From an archaeon (GTDB lineage Archaea > Asgardarchaeota > Hermodarchaeia > Hermodarchaeales > Hermodarchaeaceae): 5,367 bases of DNA. Both the position numbers and the translations under genes were made by a program. The DNA lies in the NCBI GenBank assembly GCA_016550395.1, contig JABXGY010000413.1:1-5367 (forward strand). The letters run 5' to 3'. Positions 1-4,996 of this stretch are shown one piece after another. The notes beneath the pieces were generated by a model. It saw only the letters and a program-made list of their open reading frames with translations. It was not told where the DNA came from and ran no database searches. Position 1 is the stretch's first letter, and each line of letters starts with the position of its first letter.

Positions 1-1470
1 CCCCAGAATGAGGGCCTGATCCTCTAGACTCAGTGGACGTATCCCGTTGCCCGTGTAAATATGAGTACACTTTTCGAGCACAACCTCTGGGGCACCCTTG
101 ATATATGCAATCGTTTCTTGCTCAGGTGAGTCATGCAAGGTAGACATACGTTTTCGCTCTGGATCAAAAGGCAATTCAGCGATTCGCTCATAATTATGTA
201 GAACTTGTTCCGTGAGACCAGCTTTGTGGGCCGCTACTATTAAAGCACCTTCAGTTGGATCACCTACAACTTCCCAATTGTTATTGTGGTGGCGAACAGT
301 TGCATTATTACATAATCTTCCAATTCGTAGAAGCAGATTCAGTTGTTCATTTTCTAAAGGATTGATCTTGGTACTATTTTGGAAAAACTCACCATTAGGA
401 GAATATCCTGCACCTGTGACCATGAAGCTTTGACTTGGTACGAAAAGTTCGCGAACAGTCATTTCATCCTTTGTTAACGTTCCGGTTTTATCCGAGCATA
501 TAACATCCGCAGATCCTAGAGTTTCAACAGCAGGTAGGCGTCGGATGATAGCATTACGTTTTACCATGCGTTGAACACCTAATGCCAACGTAATAGTAAT
601 AACCGCAGGAAGGCCCTCAGGGATAGCGGCAACAGCTAGAGCTACGGCAACCACAAAAAGGTCTAGAAATGTTTCAATCGTGAATGGGGGAATGAGTAGA
701 TTTACAATAACTTGGACGGTAAGGATTATCAAACAGATGATAAGAATTGCGAAGCCTAATTGCTTGCCAAGGCGCTGCATTCGTTTTTGTTGAGGTGTTT
801 CTTTTTCTCCTGCTGTTTGAATCATTCCGGCGATGCGCCCAATTTCAGTTTTCATACCTGTCTGTGTTACAACAGCTTGCCCTCGACCAGAGGTAATGAT
901 CGTGCCTGAGTGCACCATGTTAGAACGATCAGCTAATGGTATATTACGATCAAGAATACCTTTCGCGTCTTTTTTCACTGGCATTGATTCACCTGTGAGT
1001 GAGGCTTCATCTGTGTAGATGTTATGTGATTCAATGAGTCGTGCATCAGCAGGAAGCCTGTCACCCATCTCTAGACGTAGAATATCACCGGGGACGACGT
1101 TAGAGGCTGGTTCGTCTACAGGCTCACCGTTGCGGATTAGGTGTGCTTGTGGTGCTGCCATTTCTTTAAGTGCTTCAATAGATTTCTCGGCGCGATATTC
1201 TTGAGTGAAACCCATGATCGCATTGATGATAACAATAATCATAATCACAATAGCATCAACGGCAGGTTCCATAAACCATAATGCAATAACACCGGAAATG
1301 ATTGCAGCAAAAATGAGAATAATTACGAGGATATCTTTGAATTGCGAAAGAAACATGGTAAGGGGACCTGGACCTTTTACCGTTTCAAGTTCATTGGGTC
1401 CAAATTCGGTTAATCGCCGCTCAACCTCTTCTTGACTTAGACCCTGGTCAGTAACCTGCAGCTGCTCCAT
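1..1470 (-). CDS. P2A-type (SERCA/PMR1-like) cation-transporting P-type ATPase, N-terminal part, cut by the left edge
   Basis: ATP-driven membrane pump, most likely exporting Ca2+ from the cytoplasm. The 490 visible residues run from the N-terminal cytoplasmic segment (GLSQEEVERRL, FGPNEL) through TM1 and TM2 (about 45-88), the actuator domain with TGES at 159-162, TM3 and TM4 (about 236-297), and the phosphorylation site DKTGTLT at 327-333 (Asp327 is phosphorylated), into the nucleotide-binding domain (GDPTEGAL 403-410, KGAPE 458-462). TM4 carries VAAIPEGLP, the P2A signature; its Glu285 matches the calcium-site glutamate of SERCA. The window ends before the hinge motif TGDGVND and the C-terminal helices, so this is an edge cut and not a truncation. 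ATG 1470 is the first ATG in frame, but it has only a poor AGGA 13 bases upstream, and family-like sequence continues upstream of it (see 1471-1533). Calcium specificity is inferred; Mn2+ or another cation is possible. Confidence 0.93.
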   Translation of the reverse strand, partial: MEQLQVTDQGLSQEEVERRLTEFGPNELETVKGPGPLTMFLSQFKDILVIILIFAAIISGVIALWFMEPAVDAIVIMIIVIINAIMGFTQEYRAEKSIEALKEMAAPQAHLIRNGEPVDEPASNVVPGDILRLEMGDRLPADARLIESHNIYTDEASLTGESMPVKKDAKGILDRNIPLADRSNMVHSGTIITSGRGQAVVTQTGMKTEIGRIAGMIQTAGEKETPQQKRMQRLGKQLGFAILIICLIILTVQVIVNLLIPPFTIETFLDLFVVAVALAVAAIPEGLPAVITITLALGVQRMVKRNAIIRRLPAVETLGSADVICSDKTGTLTKDEMTVRELFVPSQSFMVTGAGYSPNGEFFQNSTKINPLENEQLNLLLRIGRLCNNATVRHHNNNWEVVGDPTEGALIVAAHKAGLTEQVLHNYERIAELPFDPERKRMSTLHDSPEQETIAYIKGAPEVVLEKCTHIYTGNGIRPLSLEDQALILG

Positions 1471-1533
1471 AACTACAGATGCATCCTGAGTGTGAGGAAG
1501 AGGCGATTCCGTCGTCTATGACACGTCCGTCAC
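1471..1533 (-). other. Possible N-terminal extension of the P-type ATPase, interrupted by in-frame TAG
   Basis: In the frame of the ATPase, the 15 codons before ATG 1470 read TTESPLPHTQDASVV. Joined to MEQLQVTDQGLS, they give the arrangement usual for P2A pumps, in which an H-x-x-x-x-x-V-x-x-x-L segment precedes GLS. No ATG, GTG or TTG lies in this stretch. An in-frame TAG occupies 1518-1516, preceded by GTG codons at 1524-1522 and 1533-1531. A start at GTG 1533 would give a leader of about 35 bases from the predicted TATA box, similar to the other genes here, but has no clear Shine-Dalgarno. The TAG may be a nonsense mutation, a sequencing error or a recoded codon; otherwise translation begins at ATG 1470 and the similarity is a relic. 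Confidence 0.45.
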
Positions 1534-1589
1534 TTAATATGCCATTAAAGATTTAACGCTTCTATATGAGGTTTTCAACGCGTCTCGTT

Positions 1590-1598
1590 TATTTATAA
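1590..1598 (-). promoter_or_regulatory. Candidate TATA box for the P-type ATPase
   Basis: On the minus strand this reads TTATAAATA, close to the archaeal TATA consensus, in the gap between the subunit E stop and the P-type ATPase. Transcription would be expected to begin about 25 bases downstream, near 1568. That leaves about 98 bases to ATG 1470 or about 35 bases to GTG 1533. If real, the pump has its own promoter and is not only read through from the H-E operon. Confidence 0.45.
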
Positions 1599-1641
1599 TT
1601 GTGTGTTATCTATTACTAGTACTCAATTGGTTGCATTGTGA

Positions 1642-2298
1642 CTATTCCTTATCGCTCTGAGTTTTATCTTCCTTAGGAAAGAGTGTCTTAGCGATTTCAC
1701 TACGCTGCTGTTGTTCCACCTGGGCGAGAAGCGTTTCAACTCGATAATCCACAGTGATATTCCCTGCTTTATTCTGAATAAAAACGCCTCCAATCATATC
1801 CATGGGCTTCTTCCCAAGAGAGACCTTTGCACTTTCACCCGCAGCTTTAGAGATAGCTGTAGCAAGCCCAGTGATTTTTGAAATTATTACTTGATCCTCT
1901 TTACGAGCATTCACGATGATATCACCACCACCAATTTGAATCCCTGCACTAATAATTAGATACTTGAGGAAAGTCTTATACTGGGCTGTTCCACGCTCCT
2001 TTTCGAAACGTTTCCGGGCTTGTTCAAAGGCGTCATTAATAATTCGAGCTTTAGCATCGAGAATCTTCATATGTGCATCATTGCGAGCTTTACCAATTAT
2101 TCGGTCACCAGAGGCTTGAGCCATTTGACGGCGACGGTCCGCCCAACCAACAAGGTTAGTCTTTGCATTCTCCGTTGCCTCTTCAGTGAGTTGGCGTGCT
2201 GAAACCTCGGCTTCAGCAATCATTCGTTTTGCATCAGCCTTGGCTTCATCCACGATAGTTTTTTGAATTAAATCCGCTGCTGAAGATGACATAGTCAC
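1642..2298 (-). CDS. atpE: A/V-type ATP synthase subunit E (peripheral stator stalk)
   Basis: Subunit E pairs with subunit H to form the outer stalk that holds the catalytic A3B3 head against rotation on the cytoplasmic face of the membrane. The 218 residues begin with a long charged, Ala/Glu/Lys-rich helix (about 8-115) that would form a coiled coil with H. A globular C-terminal domain follows and ends in the family segment GGVFIQNKAGNITVDYRVET (165-184) and the helix RSEIAKTLF. The length is slightly above the usual archaeal 185-205, partly from an acidic tail (KEDKTQSDKE). The chosen GTG start at 2298 overlaps the H stop as GTGA and follows GGAGGTGA (2312-2305) by six bases. ATG 2292, two codons later, is the alternative. 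The tight overlap suggests coupled translation with H. Confidence 0.95.
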   Translation of the reverse strand: MTMSSSAADLIQKTIVDEAKADAKRMIAEAEVSARQLTEEATENAKTNLVGWADRRRQMAQASGDRIIGKARNDAHMKILDAKARIINDAFEQARKRFEKERGTAQYKTFLKYLIISAGIQIGGGDIIVNARKEDQVIISKITGLATAISKAAGESAKVSLGKKPMDMIGGVFIQNKAGNITVDYRVETLLAQVEQQQRSEIAKTLFPKEDKTQSDKE

Positions 2299-2312
2299 TT
2301 TCCTTCACCTCC
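2295..2312 (-). promoter_or_regulatory. Strong ribosome binding site and GTGA stop/start overlap for subunit E
   Basis: Inside the end of the H gene, the minus strand reads GGAGGTGA, then AGGAAA, then GTGA. The GTG starts subunit E and the TGA ends subunit H. The full anti-Shine-Dalgarno match with six-base spacing decides for the GTG start. It fits equimolar production of the E-H heterodimer by coupled translation. Confidence 0.75.
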
Positions 2313-2621
2313 AAAGGCATAGACACCCTTGATTATGAGATCGACTGTTTTTTTCAGATTCTTTGTCCCTTGTTCCTCTAAAGAAACAGCTTCTTCATCA
2401 GCTTTGGAGAGAATCCGTTGGGATTTAGTTTTAGCTTTGCTTTCAACACTTTTTTGCAAAGCTTCAATCTCTTCAGTAAACTCGGCACGAACAATCTGTT
2501 CCATACCTCGAGCTTTCCGCTCAGCGTCACGTTGAATTTCCTCAACTTGACTTTGGGCTTTTTCACGAATTTGTGCCGCCTCAGCTTCCGCTTTTTCTAC
2601 GCCTTCTAGAACCTCACTCAT
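2295..2621 (-). CDS. ahaH: A-type ATP synthase subunit H (V-ATPase subunit G-like, stator coiled coil)
   Basis: Small partner of subunit E in the peripheral stalk of the A-type ATP synthase. All 108 residues are compatible with one long helix with almost no prolines, rich in Glu, Lys, Ala and Arg, from MSEVLEGVEKAEAEAAQIRE to about residue 98. This is the usual size (about 100-110) and composition of archaeal subunit H. The tail KNLKKTVDLIIKGVYAFGG is typical of where the helix ends. The start is ATG 2621 with GGTG (2632-2629) upstream. It is first in a two-gene unit with E, sharing four bases (GTGA). In many archaea subunits I and K lie between H and E; here they do not. The call rests on composition, size and its E partner, since sequence identity in this family is low. 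Confidence 0.88.
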   Translation of the reverse strand: MSEVLEGVEKAEAEAAQIREKAQSQVEEIQRDAERKARGMEQIVRAEFTEEIEALQKSVESKAKTKSQRILSKADEEAVSLEEQGTKNLKKTVDLIIKGVYAFGGEGK

Positions 2622-2683
2622 CGTTTACACCGAGAGGATTAATTTGTTTTCATGTCGTTACTCGCATCAGAACATTGACCTTT

Positions 2684-2692
2684 CTTAATAAG
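2684..2692 (-). promoter_or_regulatory. Candidate TATA box for the H-E operon
   Basis: The minus strand reads CTTATTAAG within AAGGCTTATTAAGAAAG, 63 bases upstream of the subunit H ATG. It would place transcription start near 2662 and give a leader of about 40 bases. The match to the archaeal TATA consensus is moderate, and it was chosen partly by position. Confidence 0.3.
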
Positions 2693-2733
2693 CCTTATCA
2701 TCAGTTGAATTTCGTAGGTAATGACAAATATTC

Positions 2734-2747
2734 CGAAACCTTAAGAA
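2734..2747 (+). promoter_or_regulatory. Candidate BRE/TATA for the AtpZ-like/subunit C operon
   Basis: The plus strand reads CGAAAC, similar to an archaeal BRE, followed directly by CTTAAGAA as a weak TATA element. Transcription would start near 2770, just before the inverted repeat at 2776-2794 and about 40 bases before ATG 2811. An alternative AT-rich element, CAAATATT, lies at 2725-2732. Neither is a close consensus match. Confidence 0.28.
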
Positions 2748-2775
2748 TGAGCTCTATGCTACTATCGACTTCGAG

Positions 2776-2794
2776 CAAAGAAATAGTTTCTTTG
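2776..2794. promoter_or_regulatory. Perfect 8-bp inverted repeat before the AtpZ-like gene (candidate operator or leader hairpin)
   Basis: Arms CAAAGAAA (2776-2783) and TTTCTTTG (2787-2794) are exact reverse complements around the centre TAG. The element ends six bases before the Shine-Dalgarno GGTGA (2801-2805) of the gene starting at 2811. It would lie close to the predicted transcription start. As DNA it could be an operator for a dimeric regulator. As RNA it could form an eight-pair hairpin next to the ribosome binding site. Neither role is shown. Confidence 0.5.
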
Positions 2795-2810
2795 ACCTTT
2801 GGTGATTGAA

Positions 2811-3038
2811 ATGAGTGATGAACCACCAGTCTCAATGGGAAAGACCTGCCGATACACTATGATCGCTTGTGAAATCTTTATCTTTGGCCTCGTTGGTTGG
2901 GTCATTGGACCGTATATTTGGGGACCGGGTGGTGAATATATCGGGGCCCTGATTGGTGCATTAATCGGGACGTTTATGATGTTTGTTACTCTCTTCTACT
3001 TAGCAGGACTCTTTGGACGAAGGAAAGAAATGGAGTAA
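2811..3038 (+). CDS. Small two-helix membrane protein, AtpZ/AtpI-like ATP synthase accessory protein
   Basis: A 75-residue integral membrane protein. A short polar N-terminus (1-14) is followed by two hydrophobic segments, about 15-37 and 42-67, joined by the glycine-rich loop WGPGGEY, and a basic tail (FGRRKEME). The pattern of glycines (FGLVGWVIGPYIWGPGG, then IGALIGALIG) resembles the AtpZ-like family (ATPase_gene1), whose members sit beside bacterial F-type ATP synthase operons and, with AtpI, have been linked to rotor-ring assembly and Mg2+/Ca2+ transport. That similarity is judged by eye. The start is ATG 2811 after GGTGA (2801-2805, five bases); TTG 2799 in the same frame would lie upstream of that Shine-Dalgarno and is rejected. 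Subunit C follows after 43 bases, so the two are probably cotranscribed. A role in ATP synthase assembly or ion supply is inferred from position and shape. Confidence 0.68.
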   Translation: MSDEPPVSMGKTCRYTMIACEIFIFGLVGWVIGPYIWGPGGEYIGALIGALIGTFMMFVTLFYLAGLFGRRKEME

Positions 3039-3081
3039 TAAGAAGAAGGCTTATCATAGAGAAAAAGAAAGGTAGCAAACA

Positions 3082-4131
3082 ATGTCTGTCGCACGATACA
3101 GTTTCATCAACGCGAAAATTCGAGGATATAAAGCAGATATGCTCACAACAGAGCATTGGGATGCCCTCCTTGGAGCTCGAGATATGTACGCGGCACTTCG
3201 AGTATTGGATGCGACCAGTTACTCTGAAATTACTCAAGACTTTGATGAAACCGCTTCCCCCCTAGAAATCGAACAAAGCCTAAAACTAGACTTCAATCGC
3301 GTACTTACTGAAATCACAAATGATGTCCCCAAATCAATGCAAACCATAATGAATTGGATTACTCGCAAATTCCAACGCGAAGTTGTCAAACCCTTGCTCC
3401 GTCTTTACGTGACGGAAAAAGATCCGAATTTAATCGAACGTCTCATTGTACCAATTGCCCCCTTTACTACAGAAATTCTTCTCGACCTAATAACCGCCAA
3501 AGATCTTAACGAACTTGCTGCAAATTTACCGGATCTGTATTTCAAACGTTTGATCCAAGATCTATTGCCACAATATGAGGAAACGGGACGCCTTGTGATA
3601 GTTGAACAGGCTATTGATGCCGCGATTCTCGAAAACCTGTACAAAGAGGCTAATAAACTGAAAGGGCTTGACAAGGAGTTAACATCAAAACTGGCTGGGG
3701 TAGAAATTGATCTTATTAACTTCATGACCACCCTTCGCACACATTTTCTAGGCATAGAATCACCAAAAGCCGAGGAACTACTCCTCCAGGTCGAATACCG
3801 ACTTCCTCTCACACTCTGCCGAGAAGCCCTTCATGCCCGAAGCTTTGAAGACCGTGTTCGAAAACTCCAAGAAAGTTCCTATGGCCCCCTAATTACTCAA
3901 AGTTGGGAAGCCTATGAACTGTTTCAAAACTTATACACCTTCGAAAAGGTCTTTCATGAACAAATCCGCCGAGACAGCGTGGATGCCTTATTAGGATATC
4001 CATTTCACTTTGGCATTGTCTTAGGATACCTTAACCTGAAATGGTATGAAATCCTCAATCTCAAAGCCCTCATGAATGGCAAAGCAGACCAACTAGATCC
4101 CAATGTCATTCGCCGCGTTCTAATTTTATAG
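3082..4131 (+). CDS. atpC: A/V-type ATP synthase subunit C (AC39/subunit d family)
   Basis: Subunit C is the funnel-shaped socket that joins the central shaft (D and F) to the membrane rotor ring of K subunits. The 349 residues fit the usual 320-390, and the sequence is almost entirely helical, as in the three-bundle fold of the family. Recognisable parts are the N-terminal RYSFINAKIRGYKADML with RVLDATSYSEI near residue 45, and the C-terminal signature YPFHFGIVLGYLNLKWYEIL (about 310-329) followed by NLKALMNGK. The start is ATG 3082, preceded by AAAGGTAG (GGT at 3071-3073) eight bases upstream. It lies 43 bases after the AtpZ-like gene and 23 bases before the PIN-like gene, so all three probably share a transcript. 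It is divergent from H and E, whereas in many archaea C directly follows E on the same strand; F, the usual next gene, is missing here. Confidence 0.95.
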   Translation: MSVARYSFINAKIRGYKADMLTTEHWDALLGARDMYAALRVLDATSYSEITQDFDETASPLEIEQSLKLDFNRVLTEITNDVPKSMQTIMNWITRKFQREVVKPLLRLYVTEKDPNLIERLIVPIAPFTTEILLDLITAKDLNELAANLPDLYFKRLIQDLLPQYEETGRLVIVEQAIDAAILENLYKEANKLKGLDKELTSKLAGVEIDLINFMTTLRTHFLGIESPKAEELLLQVEYRLPLTLCREALHARSFEDRVRKLQESSYGPLITQSWEAYELFQNLYTFEKVFHEQIRRDSVDALLGYPFHFGIVLGYLNLKWYEILNLKALMNGKADQLDPNVIRRVLIL

Positions 4132-4154
4132 CAATTAACAGCAGGTGCCTTGCG

Positions 4155-4526
4155 TTGAAACAAAAAGACATTCTTTTCGATGAAAACCTAAGCATCTCCT
4201 CGAAAACCTTGAGTGGACAACTTTATCAGCTCCTTGAATCCGAGGGATGGACTTGTCACTCCGTTCATGAGTTGCCCGATCTTGTGGGTCACCCTGACGA
4301 AGAAATCATCGCCTATGCTAAGCAACAAGGATGGGCTCTCTTAACTCTCGATAAACGCATGGCTTATCTTGCCGTAAAAGAAGGTGTTAGCATCTATCTT
4401 ATTCTTCATGAAAAACGTGGTGACGAGGAAGAAGAAGTCGAAGAATATACAGTTGTACACCTCGAACCCTTTGCCACTGTCGAAGCCCGAAAAAGTTACG
4501 ATGCACGAATAACCAGAGTAGACTAG
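4155..4526 (+). CDS. DUF5615/Mut7-C-like PIN-fold protein (possible RNase)
   Basis: A 123-residue protein with the hallmarks of the DUF5615 PIN-like family: an N-terminal FDENLS (Asp9, Glu10), a central HPDEEIIAYAKQQG (Asp48, Glu49, Glu50) and ALLTLDKRMAYLA (Asp66). These acidic residues line the metal site of PIN-type nucleases, so RNA cleavage is possible. Family relatives are often called VapC-like toxins, but no antitoxin-sized gene lies beside this one, so a toxin role is not supported here. The C-terminus carries a very acidic run (GDEEEEVEEY, 89-98). The start is TTG 4155, with AGGTG at 4143-4147 seven bases upstream. The 23-base gap from subunit C suggests cotranscription, but I know of no functional link between the two. 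It ends facing the next gene. Confidence 0.75.
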   Translation: MKQKDILFDENLSISSKTLSGQLYQLLESEGWTCHSVHELPDLVGHPDEEIIAYAKQQGWALLTLDKRMAYLAVKEGVSIYLILHEKRGDEEEEVEEYTVVHLEPFATVEARKSYDARITRVD

Positions 4527-4530
4527 TAAA

Positions 4531-4543
4531 TCTAACCATTAGA
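4531..4543. terminator. Weak candidate hairpin between convergent genes
   Basis: TCTAA (4531-4535) and TTAGA (4539-4543) are exact complements around CCA, in the 21-base gap between the convergent stops at 4526 and 4548. It could end transcripts from either side. The stem is short and AT-rich with no long T run, so support is mostly positional. Confidence 0.22.
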
Positions 4544-4547
4544 AAAC

Positions 4548-4910
4548 CTAGATTAGCTTACGTTCCTTGACTTTCCCAATGAACTTCTCATAATCGCTCT
4601 TACTCGTACAATAGAGAAAAGTTTGCCTATCTCCACCCTCATTTTCAATAGTCAAATAGAGATACGTATCCCCACCATCCCATCGCTCATAACTATAACC
4701 AACAAGCTTGTCTGCAGAATATGCATGCAGCCGCTTCTTTTCCTTCCTAAATGTACCCCTAACCTCTACAAACACAAATTCCTTTTCTGTTAGCACTAAT
4801 TCGCCCTTCGTTTTCTCTAAAAGAATTAACCCACTTTTATCACGAACTTCATAGGTCGCTTTAATCGAAATAATCACATCTGCACCAAACACCAATTCAT
4901 CATCCGTCAA
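4548..4910 (-). CDS. Conserved-looking small beta-rich protein, possible PH/GRAM-like fold
   Basis: I do not recognise a named family for this 120-residue soluble protein. It has no signal peptide or membrane helix. Alternating hydrophobic patterns suggest about seven beta strands (VIISIKATYEV, GLILLEKTKGELVLT, EFVFVEVRG, KLVGYSYERW, TYLYLTIEN, RQTFLYC), followed by one C-terminal helix (SKSDYEKFIGKVKERK, 103-118). A beta barrel capped by a final helix, with a G-x-L-x-LT turn, is the layout of PH and GRAM-like domains; this is a fold guess, not a match. The start is TTG 4910, supported by a full GGAGGT (4924-4919) eight bases upstream, the strongest start signal of the non-ATPase genes. It follows the E1-like gene on the same strand after 86 bases and may have its own promoter. 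Function unknown. Confidence 0.7.
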   Translation of the reverse strand: MTDDELVFGADVIISIKATYEVRDKSGLILLEKTKGELVLTEKEFVFVEVRGTFRKEKKRLHAYSADKLVGYSYERWDGGDTYLYLTIENEGGDRQTFLYCTSKSDYEKFIGKVKERKLI

Positions 4911-4943
4911 TAAAATCTACCTCCACACAACACCAATCCGCCA

Positions 4944-4954
4944 TCATATAACTT
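4944..4954 (-). promoter_or_regulatory. Candidate TATA box for the beta-rich protein gene
   Basis: The minus strand reads AGTTATATGAT, preceded by TGAAA as a possible BRE. It would start transcription near 4922, leaving a very short leader that would barely contain the GGAGGT at 4924-4919. That tight fit weakens the call; readthrough from the gene starting right of the window is the alternative. Confidence 0.3.
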
Positions 4955-4996
4955 TTCAGCACATTTCACAAAACAGCCCTATGAATTCTGCTGAAA
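4954..4996. repeat. 8-bp inverted repeat flanking 27 bases downstream of the E1-like gene
   Basis: TTTCAGCA (4954-4961) and TGCTGAAA (4989-4996) are exact reverse complements separated by 27 bases. The right arm begins directly after the stop codon of the E1-like gene (4999-4997, minus strand), and the left arm abuts the candidate TATA box of the next gene. It may be a loose transcript-end stem or a spaced binding site, or chance. Confidence 0.25.

Noticed and set aside
833..1435. Three plus-strand ORFs lying end to end (833-1018, 1019-1204, 1205-1435), and another at 212-433
   Set aside because: They are antisense to the well-supported P-type ATPase; their products show no domain pattern.
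1473..1484. Mini-ORF ATG CAT CTG TAG just before ATG 1470 of the P-type ATPase
   Set aside because: A three-codon ORF arises easily by chance, and the surrounding sequence is better explained as in-frame N-terminal coding.
2378..2566. 62-residue minus-strand ORF rich in Lys and Leu inside subunit H
   Set aside because: It is a frame-shifted reading of the H coiled-coil gene.
2573..2809. 78-residue plus-strand ORF across the divergent intergenic region
   Set aside because: It overlaps the subunit H 5' end in antisense and covers both promoter regions; its sequence has no recognisable pattern.
2986..3237. 83-residue minus-strand ORF
   Set aside because: It overlaps the ends of the AtpZ-like gene and subunit C in antisense, with no supporting motif.
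3405..3812. 135-residue minus-strand ORF
   Set aside because: Fully antisense to subunit C, with a Ser/Arg-rich composition typical of a shadow frame and no ribosome binding evidence.
4155..4526. Toxin-antitoxin module
   Set aside because: Only the PIN-like candidate is present; no antitoxin-sized gene is adjacent on either side.
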